From the NCBI GenBank assembly GCA_020216965.1, contig JAIWOJ010000145.1, positions 1-6,220 on the forward strand: a stretch of DNA of 6,220 bases, in the 5' to 3' direction. The translations under genes were made by a program, and so were the position numbers. The first letter of the stretch is position 1, and the number at the start of each line of letters is the position of its first letter. This DNA is from Prosthecobacter sp. GTDB lineage: Bacteria > Verrucomicrobiota > Verrucomicrobiia > Verrucomicrobiales > Verrucomicrobiaceae. The notes under the pieces are model-generated. The model was given only the letters and a program-made list of their open reading frames with translations. It had not been told where the DNA came from and ran no database searches. Positions 1 to 6,220 of this stretch are shown here, piece by piece.

Positions 1-63
1 CGCTGGAGCCCTTGCCGCAAGAAGGAGCCGACCTAGCTCACTATCCACACCTCTCCAGGCATC

Positions 64-75
64 TGCCGCTCGGCA
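64..75 (-). other. Short inverted repeat directly after the esterase stop codon
   Basis: The minus strand reads TGCCGAGCGGCA immediately after the TAA stop, a perfect 5-base inverted repeat around two bases (in practice a 4-bp stem with a 4-base loop). No T run follows. The remaining bases to the window edge hold CTTGCCGCAAG (11-21) and a wider CTGGAG/CTCCAG pair (3-8 and 53-58). These may belong to a 3' end structure of the operon, but each is short and weak. No gene can be supported in bases 1-75. Confidence 0.2.
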
Positions 76-1284
76 TTAGCGGGTGATGTCCAAGCTCAGC
101 GGCTGAGAAGCACCTGCCGTCAAATCCAACTGCCATGGGCCAGCCCCCGGTTTCTGCTCATTCGTGGTCACGGTACCGTTTTCCGTGATCAGGCCAGGAA
201 CGTCTGCGGCGCTGTAGCTGACGGTCAGACGCACTTTGGTAGCCACAGGGCCGTTTTTTTCTTCGAGCTTAAAACTTCCCTTCATAACTCGCGCGCAAAC
301 CACGGGGGCGGAAGCATCCTCTGGGGTAAAAACCACGCTTCCCCAACTGACTGGGATGCCATTTACCGTCACTTTTCCTGAAATCGGCACCCTTTTGGAT
401 GGGTGAAAAAAGCCTTGGTTGCGCAGCCAATCCCGCAGGTGAAGGCTCCAGGTACCGAGCACCGGATCCCCAAGGAATAATCCCACCCCGTGCGGCCCTG
501 GGCGATAGCAGTGCAGCTCCGCCGGCACGCCGTGCTTGCGGCAGGCTAGGTAAAACGCCACCGCATTCTCCGCTGGCACGACAGGGTCCTCATCCGTCTG
601 GAAAAGGAAGACTGGCGGCGTCTCGGGCGTCACCCGCCGCTCTGTACTGACCAGGGCGGCAAGTTCATCTGTATTGCCTGGTCCCAGGAGATTTCTGCGT
701 GATCCATCATGCCGCCAGGGTTCCACCATGGAGATCACAGGGTAGGTCGGCACGGCGACGTCAGGCCGGGCACTGACCTGATCCACCTCATCCTGGGTCA
801 TGCCGTCTGGTTTTTCATCAAACAGCGTGGCCGCCATGGAGCAGAGATGCCCACCCGCTGAGAAACCGATGATACCAATGCGGGCGGGATCCACTTGGTA
901 GCGGGTCGCATTTGCGCGCACATGCCGGATCGCACGCTGCACATCCATCAACTGAACGGGATAATGATAGCCCTGGCTGCCGAGACGGTAGTGCAGCACA
1001 AAGGCTGATACCCCCAGGCCATTGAACCAACGCGCGACCTGCACCCCCTCATGATCCGCAGCGAGCCCGCCATAACCACCACCTGGGCAGACCACAAAGG
1101 CAGCCCCGTTGGCCTTTCCTACCTCGGCAGGCCAGATTTGTAAAAAAGGCTGATCCTTGTCTTCCTGCCCACGCGCCTGCGGTGCCCCTTGCGGCCAAAG
1201 CCTGACCTTCGCGGGCTCTGCCTGCATAGAGATCGATGTGATCGCTGAAAAGGCGATGGCATAGAAAAATGGAAAACGATCCAT
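76..1284 (-). CDS. Secreted alpha/beta-hydrolase esterase with C-terminal transthyretin-like domain
   Basis: This 402-residue protein has a short signal peptide (R3, hydrophobic 4-19, likely cleavage after SMQA at 19-22). Residues about 26-293 form an alpha/beta-hydrolase of the acetylxylan-esterase/BD-FAE type: an oxyanion-hole loop CPGGGYGG at 66-73, the nucleophile elbow GFSAGG with Ser142, an acid residue in TDEDPVVP (D231 or D233) and His265 in GPHGVGL. The catalytic triad therefore looks complete. Homologues are often labelled endo-1,4-beta-xylanase B, but the fold and motifs indicate an esterase rather than a glycosidase. Residues about 297-402 are an added domain (ISGKVTVNGIPVSWGSVVFT, then GSFKLEEKNGP) like the carboxypeptidase-regulatory or transthyretin-like sandwiches common in planctomycete and verrucomicrobial secreted proteins. 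The gene follows the kinase gene by 42 bases, so it may be the last gene of the export operon and may deacylate the exported polymer; that role is inference. It could instead act on environmental plant polysaccharide. No clear Shine-Dalgarno sequence precedes the ATG. Confidence 0.88.
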   Translation of the reverse strand: MDRFPFFYAIAFSAITSISMQAEPAKVRLWPQGAPQARGQEDKDQPFLQIWPAEVGKANGAAFVVCPGGGYGGLAADHEGVQVARWFNGLGVSAFVLHYRLGSQGYHYPVQLMDVQRAIRHVRANATRYQVDPARIGIIGFSAGGHLCSMAATLFDEKPDGMTQDEVDQVSARPDVAVPTYPVISMVEPWRHDGSRRNLLGPGNTDELAALVSTERRVTPETPPVFLFQTDEDPVVPAENAVAFYLACRKHGVPAELHCYRPGPHGVGLFLGDPVLGTWSLHLRDWLRNQGFFHPSKRVPISGKVTVNGIPVSWGSVVFTPEDASAPVVCARVMKGSFKLEEKNGPVATKVRLTVSYSAADVPGLITENGTVTTNEQKPGAGPWQLDLTAGASQPLSLDITR

Positions 1285-1326
1285 GGCGTTGTGCAGACTT
1301 ACTCGCCCGCCTACCTGGCAAATCTT

Positions 1327-3540
1327 TCACACACCAGCCTTCGTCGGCTCTCCAGCCGTGCTTTTTTTCGTCGGCGTGGTGTAGTAGTAGCTGGCGTAAT
1401 TGTAGTATGTGTACTCCTTCAAATTGGTGCTGGCACGATTCAGAATGATGCCGCCCACATTGACCTGACGATCATAGAGGAGGTCCAGCGCCTTGCCTGA
1501 GAGGCGCGCCATGGTGGACGACAAACGCACGACAAAAAGCACCGTGTCCAGCTTGGGGGCAAAACTGCTGGTGTCATCCGCCACAAGCACGGGGGCACTG
1601 TCAAAAATCACATAGTCATAGGCTGCCGACATCTCTTTGAGCATTTCCTCCGCCTTTTTGGAGAGCAACACCTCGGAGGTTTGGTCAAATGCCTCCCCAC
1701 GCGCCAAGAGGTCGAGACCATCCACGCCTGTTTTTTGCACAGCATCACGCCAGTCCAGCTTGCCGCGCAGAGCCTCGCTCAAGCCAGGGGAGCCAGGCAG
1801 CTTAAAGAGCTCACTCACGCCGCCACGGCGCAGGTCGCAGTCCGCCAACAGGACGCGAGAGCCAGCCAGTGCCATCGTGATGGCAAGGTTTGAGGTCAGG
1901 GTCGTTTTCCCCTCATTCGGCACAGCACTGGTGACGAGGATGGTCTTGGGTGGTTTCCCTTGCCAGTTTTTGAAGAGAATCGACGAGCGGACGTTGCGGA
2001 ATGCCTCCACATACAGGTGGCGGTCATCATTGGGCTGCAGCAGCGCCACATCTCCGCGTTCTTTCTGCTCTGGAATCTGCCCGAGCACCGCTTCCTCTGG
2101 GAAAAGGCTCTGGAACTCACTGTAGGAGTTCATCCGATCATCCAGGCGATCAAAGAGAATGAGCACGAGAGCACCAAAGAACAACCCACCCACGAGGCCA
2201 ATAATCACGGGCTTGATCCAGTCTGGCGTATCCTTGGCTGCGATGGAGGCCCGCTCTTGGACGGCCACATAGTCCGTCTGCATTTGCTGCATGCTCGTGA
2301 TCTTGCTGACTTCTTCGTACACTTTGTCATGGGCCTGCCGCGCGTCCTTATAAGCCTCCTCCAGCATTTGGTGTTCAGCTAGCTTGGCACCCAGGTCCAG
2401 GGCTACGCGGGTTTTTTCTTCAATCTGCTCATCGAGAGCTTTCAACTGGCGCTCTAAGGTCGCTGCCCGGCCACGCAATTCTTTGACAATATCCTCAGCA
2501 AAACGTCCCAACAGTTGCTTGGCAGTATCAATTTTATCATCCAGGGCGACGATGTCCGGATGCCCTGGCTTGAAGTTTTTCAGCATTTTATCCCGCTCTG
2601 CCTGGATGCGCATGATCTCTTTTTTAGCATCCAAATAGTCGCGCTGAGCGGCCGTGAGCCCTAGGCTGGCAGCTGTGGCGCTATCCACCGTACTGGAGGG
2701 CAGAGCCGATGGATCACCGGCCACCCGAGCGACCGCGCCAGAGGTAGAAGCACCGGCCACGCCGGTTGTGACGCCACGCTCCACATCCACCATCGCGGCG
2801 TCCACATCTTCGAGGGAGATTTGAACATCTTTTAACTGACCCGCGAGCAGCACCCTCTTGGCTTTTAGAGTGAGGAGGAATGCAGCCGCCTCATTGCGCC
2901 CGTCATTGAGCACGACGGTGTCATTGGCGTCTCGGAAAGCCTGCAACTTATCACTGCGCTCCAGCAGTTCTTTGCTCCGCTTTACCACATTTTCTGTAAA
3001 CAGGTTGATGGCGCGCTCCATGCCCTGGTCCTTGAGCTGCTGACGGAAGTTCACAAATTCATCCAGCAGTGCGTCCAAGAAGTATTGCACATACTTTGGC
3101 TCGGGACCGATGGCAAAGATGTTGAAAATGGCAGATCCCTTCGTCTGGGCGACTTTGACCTCAATGTTCGCATCCTTCATGTCAGGATGCAGCATGTGCA
3201 TCCGGTTCAGGGCACGTTTGCGAATCTCCGCACTCTCTAGGGTCTCAATGATCGTGCCGTAAAAGTCGGTCAGGTTATCCGACCAACCCACCGAGCCGTC
3301 GTTGGCGACGACACGTCCACCTGCTACCAGCTTGGCCAGGCTTTTGTATGCCACGGGGCGGCTGCTATGGCGGATGACAGCGATGGAGACGCCAATGCAA
3401 GCCGTCAGGACCAGGAACCACCAGCGACGGTGCAGCAGGATTTTGTAGCGCTGAAACTTCGCCGAAGTCTCATGGATCCGAGACAGTTGGGACGAGGACT
3501 GTCCGCCAGTTTGCGGAGGAAGGAGCAGGGTGGATTCCAT
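1327..3540 (-). CDS. Polysaccharide co-polymerase fused to tyrosine autokinase (Wzc-like)
   Basis: This 737-residue inner-membrane protein combines a Wzz chain-length domain with a BY-type tyrosine kinase in one chain, the usual Gram-negative arrangement. A first membrane segment lies at about 40-57 (RRWWFLVLTACIG). The periplasmic part holds long predicted helices at about 160-255 and 297-430, including the family motif KPGHPDIVAL at 324-333. A second membrane segment is at about 441-463, preceded by a proline-containing stretch. The cytoplasmic kinase shows ExxRxxR (E512, R515, R518) used for oligomer formation, Walker A with K545 (SAVPNEGKTT), Walker A' with D567 and D569 (LLADCDLRR), and Walker B with D647 (VIFDSAP). 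A tail cluster holds seven tyrosines at 710-720, the expected autophosphorylation site. All key residues are intact. By family knowledge it controls polymer length and export by cycling between phosphorylated and unphosphorylated states; a partner phosphatase is not in the window. An Ala/Gly/Ser/Thr-rich stretch at about 255-297 interrupts the helices. No Shine-Dalgarno sequence is visible, but the next in-frame Met is at 114, beyond the first membrane segment, so this start is favoured. Confidence 0.95.
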   Translation of the reverse strand: MESTLLLPPQTGGQSSSQLSRIHETSAKFQRYKILLHRRWWFLVLTACIGVSIAVIRHSSRPVAYKSLAKLVAGGRVVANDGSVGWSDNLTDFYGTIIETLESAEIRKRALNRMHMLHPDMKDANIEVKVAQTKGSAIFNIFAIGPEPKYVQYFLDALLDEFVNFRQQLKDQGMERAINLFTENVVKRSKELLERSDKLQAFRDANDTVVLNDGRNEAAAFLLTLKAKRVLLAGQLKDVQISLEDVDAAMVDVERGVTTGVAGASTSGAVARVAGDPSALPSSTVDSATAASLGLTAAQRDYLDAKKEIMRIQAERDKMLKNFKPGHPDIVALDDKIDTAKQLLGRFAEDIVKELRGRAATLERQLKALDEQIEEKTRVALDLGAKLAEHQMLEEAYKDARQAHDKVYEEVSKITSMQQMQTDYVAVQERASIAAKDTPDWIKPVIIGLVGGLFFGALVLILFDRLDDRMNSYSEFQSLFPEEAVLGQIPEQKERGDVALLQPNDDRHLYVEAFRNVRSSILFKNWQGKPPKTILVTSAVPNEGKTTLTSNLAITMALAGSRVLLADCDLRRGGVSELFKLPGSPGLSEALRGKLDWRDAVQKTGVDGLDLLARGEAFDQTSEVLLSKKAEEMLKEMSAAYDYVIFDSAPVLVADDTSSFAPKLDTVLFVVRLSSTMARLSGKALDLLYDRQVNVGGIILNRASTNLKEYTYYNYASYYYTTPTKKSTAGEPTKAGV

Positions 3541-3623
3541 GGCGGGCAGTCTCTGACAGCAGAAAGGGAAATTGAGTTGGGAAATGGAACATCCTTCAGT
3601 CGCTAGAAATCATCGCCCTAGCC

Positions 3624-3644
3624 AAGAGACCTTGCTGGTCCCCT
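3624..3644 (-). other. Imperfect hairpin in the gap between the export and kinase genes
   Basis: In the 120-base gap, the minus strand reads AGGGGACC, a 5-base loop AGCAA, then GGTCTCTT. This gives an 8-base-pair stem containing two G-U pairs. It starts 17 bases after the OPX stop codon. No run of T follows, so it does not look like a standard Rho-independent terminator. It could slow 3'-end decay of the upstream message or reduce read-through, or be chance. The rest of the gap shows no open frame and no convincing promoter. Confidence 0.3.
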
Positions 3645-3660
3645 CAAGGATGCGTATGGG

Positions 3661-4425
3661 TCAAAAATTCACTTTCTTTTCATCCACAATGATAACGTCA
3701 TTATTCCTAATATAAATATCGATATCCAAGTTGCCTTTTCTCATAATTTGCTCTAGATCAACAAGAATGGTCTTGTTTCCTTGCGGTGTCTTGCGCACCA
3801 GCTTGACCCTGCTAGCGTTCGCAAACTGAGCAAAACCACCGGCTCTCAGGATCGCCTGGCTGATGGTGATGTCCTCATCCGCTGGCAGTTCATATTTGCC
3901 CTGGCGTAGGACCTGCCCGTAGACTGTGAAAAAGTCAATGTCGTAGCCGGTGGTGCGAATCCTGGCATTGGGATTCATGTCCTGGTTCTTGAGGTCGATT
4001 GCGACGATCACCGTGGCTGTGTTGTAGTAATTCAACTCCAAGCGGCGCTTTACCTCCATCGCCAGCCCACGGCAGGTGCGCCCAGCGGCTTTGACGAGAC
4101 CGATGTGAGGGGCATTGACCTCACCGGTCGCACCGACACGCAGTTGCAGCGGCTCACGGCGGTCTTCCATGATGCGCATGGAGATCACATCGCCTGGCTC
4201 AATGGCCTGGGTGTCATCCAGCACGTCCATGGAGTTCAGGACTGCTGCCGACTTTAGCACAGGCGTCGTCGGTCCTGCCTGCCCTTGGGAAACCTGTTGG
4301 GAGACGTCTGAGGAACGTTCAGGATATTCACGCACACCAGGATCCTGGGCCGCTGCGCTCAGGATCGTCAGCAAAAGGGCCAGAATGGCAAGACAGGTGG
4401 ACTTCTGCATGAATCTCAGGAACAT
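3661..4425 (-). CDS. Short polysaccharide export (OPX/Wza-type) protein with SLBB domain
   Basis: This 254-residue periplasmic protein belongs to the outer-membrane polysaccharide export family. A signal peptide is visible (hydrophobic 11-25, likely cleavage after SAAA before Q27). Cys11 sits inside the signal with KST before it, which is not a lipobox, so this does not look like a lipoprotein. Residues 73-145 match the poly-export domain (IEPGDVISMRI, GEVNAPHIGLVKAAGRT, then a helix to RRLE). A spacer of about 20 residues follows, then an SLBB domain at about 164-248 with the hallmark VYGQVLRQGKYELP at 168-181. The chain stops at DVIIVDEKKVNF, immediately after SLBB; E. coli Wza is much longer and ends in a membrane-spanning helix. 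The start is uncertain: Met1 (4425) or Met6 (4410) both leave a good signal peptide, and neither has a strong Shine-Dalgarno sequence. The gene sits between a barrel gene and a Wzc-like kinase gene, so it should link the inner-membrane complex to the outer membrane. Confidence 0.92.
   Translation of the reverse strand: MFLRFMQKSTCLAILALLLTILSAAAQDPGVREYPERSSDVSQQVSQGQAGPTTPVLKSAAVLNSMDVLDDTQAIEPGDVISMRIMEDRREPLQLRVGATGEVNAPHIGLVKAAGRTCRGLAMEVKRRLELNYYNTATVIVAIDLKNQDMNPNARIRTTGYDIDFFTVYGQVLRQGKYELPADEDITISQAILRAGGFAQFANASRVKLVRKTPQGNKTILVDLEQIMRKGNLDIDIYIRNNDVIIVDEKKVNF
3700..3729 (-). promoter_or_regulatory. Weak candidate internal promoter at the end of the OPX gene
   Basis: Inside the AT-rich last codons of the OPX gene, the minus strand has AATAAT (3705-3700), five of six matches to a -10 box, with TTGGAT (3729-3724) 18 bases upstream. 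TTGGAT matches the -35 consensus at only three positions. If real, it would lie about 160 bases upstream of the kinase start and could give that gene extra transcription. The AT-rich sequence alone could produce such a match by chance. Confidence 0.15.
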
Positions 4426-4453
4426 GGGGCAAATTTGATGAGCGGCGCTTGAA

Positions 4454-6217
4454 TTAGAAATTGTAGTTCAAGCCCAGAACGAAGCGGTTTTGGTCAAAGT
4501 CCAACTGGTCAGCACCTTTCACATCTGTGATGAAGTAGCGGTAGCCTAAGGTCAACGTTGCCTTCTTAGATAAGGTGTAGGCAAAGTCCAAATTGAATGC
4601 CTGCTGGGTGAAATCATTATCTTGCACAAAAGTGCGCACGGTTTGCGGCTGGCTTGAAGGATTCGTCACCCCATAATGGTAACCGGCACCTAGCAGCAGG
4701 GTAGAACTCAGGCGGTGGGAGATGTAGAGATCTCCACCGTACTGAACGAAGTCCTGGGCGAAAACCCCACCGGAGGCGACTGCGTTTTCAAAGTAAGTGC
4801 TCAGGCTGATGCGGCTGCCCTTCCAGGCGACGAATGAGACACCGTAGTTCACATAATCCGCCGTGACGTAGTTTGAGGTAAGGTTGAGAGAAGATTCATG
4901 CCCCACGGAGAGTGATTGTACAACGTTGGCATTCAGCCTGTTGGTGAGCGTAATGGAGTAGTACATCTCATTGAGATCGCTCTGGTCCCCACTATTGAGA
5001 GCCTGGCCGCTCGGTGTCTGGTCAAATGGATTGCCGAAGAGGGTATTGGTAGGCAGGGCGTCGTAGTCAAAGTTTTGCAAACCGACCGCAGCACGCAGAT
5101 AAGTCGTTTTGCCGATCGGGATGACCACGAAGGGCCCAACGTTCACCAGCACACCGTCTGCATTGAACTGGTTGGCGTAGCTCAGGTCCGTGATGCCCCC
5201 TTCCACACCTGCCACCCAGGTGCCTGTAGGGCTGTAGGTGAGGGAGCCATGGAGCGAGTTGGTCACCCGGTTGAACTCATTGAGTCCGAAGTTTTGGCCG
5301 TTCGTCCCCTGGGCGGTAGAGAGGGCATCCGAATAGCTGTACATGTAGTTTAGGGCCAGCGACCAGGAGGAATTGATCCGCCAGTTGGCAGCGATCCCGG
5401 AATCATTTTGGAAGACGCCGAAGAACTGATTCCTGGAGGCAGCGAAGTCATTCCTTACGGTCGGACGAACGGTGAAACGATTGTAGAGGGTGACATAGAC
5501 GGGCCCAGCCTTCACATCAAAGGCGATGGTGCTACCCGGTAACACGTTCAATGCGAAGCCACTGCTACCATAAGGGGCTAGGTCTGGATTTTCCAAGTAG
5601 CGGTCCACGCCAATGGCAGTCGAAAGGGTGAGGCGATTATTTTGGGTAAATTGATAATTCGCATCAATGCTCAGCATCGTCGTGCTAATGACATCGGAAA
5701 TCGGGTCCGTGCCAGATCGGGTGACGTTGTCATTGTATTCAAACCCCTGGAAAAAGCCGAAGCCGAGATTCAGCGGGCCCATCTTGATATTGCGCTTCCC
5801 ACTCAGATAGGGATCTGTGCTGTAGGTTGGGGCAAAGAAGCCGGTAGGGCTGGTGTACTGGCCCGCATAATTCGTGTAGTCGCCGACGCTGCGTGCGGCA
5901 AAGGCGCTGCCACTGCGAACGGAAGGGCGGCTGACATCGCGGGATGCCTGAAGGTCGGGTGAGCGCTGGCCCATCACATCATTGTCATTGTCCCGATAGA
6001 CGCCGCTATCATAGTCATACACCACCTCCCCATCCCGCGTGCCAGAACTGCGAGAGCCCTGATTTTGGCGTGAACGGAAGTCATCGAAAAAAATGCCCGT
6101 CTGAGATGGTGACGCACCATACTGGGCAAAAGCTGGGAGGGCCGCATAAGCTGAAGCCAGAAAAAGCAGCCGAACAACGACGACAGAACGGCGATGGGGG
6201 GTTGGAAAACTCATCAT
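4454..6217 (-). CDS. Outer-membrane beta-barrel protein, putative exopolysaccharide porin (BBP2-like)
   Basis: This 587-residue protein is predicted to be an outer-membrane beta-barrel. A signal peptide is clear: basic HRR at 8-10, a hydrophobic stretch at 11-30 and a likely cleavage after AFA at 29-31. Residues 32-147 form a polar extension rich in Ser, Arg, Asp and Tyr with no barrel pattern. From about 148 to the end, alternating hydrophobic and polar strands separated by turns number roughly 18 to 20 by eye. The last strand, RFVLGLNYNF, ends in Phe, the usual C-terminal signal for barrel insertion. The early strand with FEYNDNVT resembles putative beta-barrel porin families often found in exopolysaccharide loci. 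Two ATG codons are adjacent (6217 and 6214); a ribosome site cannot be seen because the window ends 3 bases upstream, and a start further upstream is not excluded. The gene lies 28 bases before the OPX gene, which suggests that it provides the outer-membrane exit for the polymer. The barrel assignment is strong; the polysaccharide role is inferred from context. Confidence 0.85.
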   Translation of the reverse strand: MMSFPTPHRRSVVVVRLLFLASAYAALPAFAQYGASPSQTGIFFDDFRSRQNQGSRSSGTRDGEVVYDYDSGVYRDNDNDVMGQRSPDLQASRDVSRPSVRSGSAFAARSVGDYTNYAGQYTSPTGFFAPTYSTDPYLSGKRNIKMGPLNLGFGFFQGFEYNDNVTRSGTDPISDVISTTMLSIDANYQFTQNNRLTLSTAIGVDRYLENPDLAPYGSSGFALNVLPGSTIAFDVKAGPVYVTLYNRFTVRPTVRNDFAASRNQFFGVFQNDSGIAANWRINSSWSLALNYMYSYSDALSTAQGTNGQNFGLNEFNRVTNSLHGSLTYSPTGTWVAGVEGGITDLSYANQFNADGVLVNVGPFVVIPIGKTTYLRAAVGLQNFDYDALPTNTLFGNPFDQTPSGQALNSGDQSDLNEMYYSITLTNRLNANVVQSLSVGHESSLNLTSNYVTADYVNYGVSFVAWKGSRISLSTYFENAVASGGVFAQDFVQYGGDLYISHRLSSTLLLGAGYHYGVTNPSSQPQTVRTFVQDNDFTQQAFNLDFAYTLSKKATLTLGYRYFITDVKGADQLDFDQNRFVLGLNYNF

Positions 6218-6220
6218 GGG

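Noticed and set aside
1..48. A possible start of another minus-strand gene (GTG at 48, open to the window edge)
   Set aside because: Only 16 codons are visible, the purine-rich GGAGAGG is just one base from the GTG, and there is nothing to compare; too little to call.
1049..1330. A 93-codon minus-strand frame with a GTG start overlapping the kinase stop codon
   Set aside because: It is an alternative frame of the esterase's 5' end; the esterase frame has the signal peptide and catalytic motifs, so this is a shadow rather than a translationally coupled gene.
1637..2125. A 162-codon plus-strand open frame opposite the kinase domain
   Set aside because: It lies fully antisense to intact, motif-bearing kinase sequence; its product is Ser/Arg/Pro-rich with no recognisable domain.
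1960..2382. A 140-codon plus-strand open frame opposite the kinase gene
   Set aside because: It is antisense to the second membrane segment and linker of the kinase, has no signal or domain, and overlaps another spurious frame.
3560..3660. A sigma-70-type promoter in the 120-base gap (TTGAGG or TTGGCT as -35)
   Set aside because: No acceptable -10 box lies at 16-18 bases from either candidate.
4391..4425. Cys11 of the OPX protein as a lipoprotein attachment site, as in Wza
   Set aside because: The preceding residues KST do not fit a lipobox, and a hydrophobic core follows the Cys instead of preceding it; a normal signal peptidase I site after SAAA fits better.
4916..5353. A 145-codon plus-strand open frame opposite the barrel gene
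   Set aside because: It has no recognisable domain and is explained by the codon bias of the barrel gene on the other strand.

Overview
The window carries four genes, all on the minus strand and read from high to low coordinates. Together they look like the envelope-export part of an exopolysaccharide or capsule locus. In transcription order they are: (1) an outer-membrane beta-barrel protein with a signal peptide and a terminal Phe (6217-4454); (2) a short outer-membrane polysaccharide export (OPX, Wza-type) protein with a poly-export domain and one SLBB domain (4425-3661); (3) a Wzc-type chain-length regulator fused to a bacterial tyrosine kinase (3540-1327); (4) a secreted alpha/beta-hydrolase esterase with an added C-terminal beta-sandwich-like domain (1284-76). 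The gaps are 28, 120 and 42 bases, with no strong terminator between genes, so co-transcription from a promoter beyond the right edge is likely.

The organism is probably a Gram-negative member of the Planctomycetota-Verrucomicrobiota-Chlamydiota group, most likely a Verrucomicrobium/Prosthecobacter-like verrucomicrobial species. This is inferred from the style of the esterase (an N-terminal WPQGAP element, CPGGGYGGLA, and GFSAGGHL, a form I associate with that group), the carboxypeptidase-regulatory-like add-on domain, the moderately high G+C, and the lack of clear Shine-Dalgarno sequences. No marker gene in the window proves the taxon.

The likely division of labour is as follows. The Wzc-like protein spans the inner membrane, controls polymer length and export through tyrosine phosphorylation, and contacts the periplasmic OPX protein. 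The OPX protein has no visible lipobox and ends straight after its SLBB domain, so it lacks the C-terminal helix with which E. coli Wza makes its own outer-membrane pore. The adjacent beta-barrel is therefore a good candidate for the actual outer-membrane exit. The esterase may remove or edit acyl groups on the polymer in the periplasm or outside. No glycosyltransferase, flippase or polymerase is present, so the polymer cannot be identified and the rest of the locus would lie outside the window.

The remaining non-coding DNA is small: 75 bases at the left edge, with short inverted repeats, and the 120-base gap before the kinase, with one imperfect hairpin. I saw no RNA gene, mobile element or CRISPR array.
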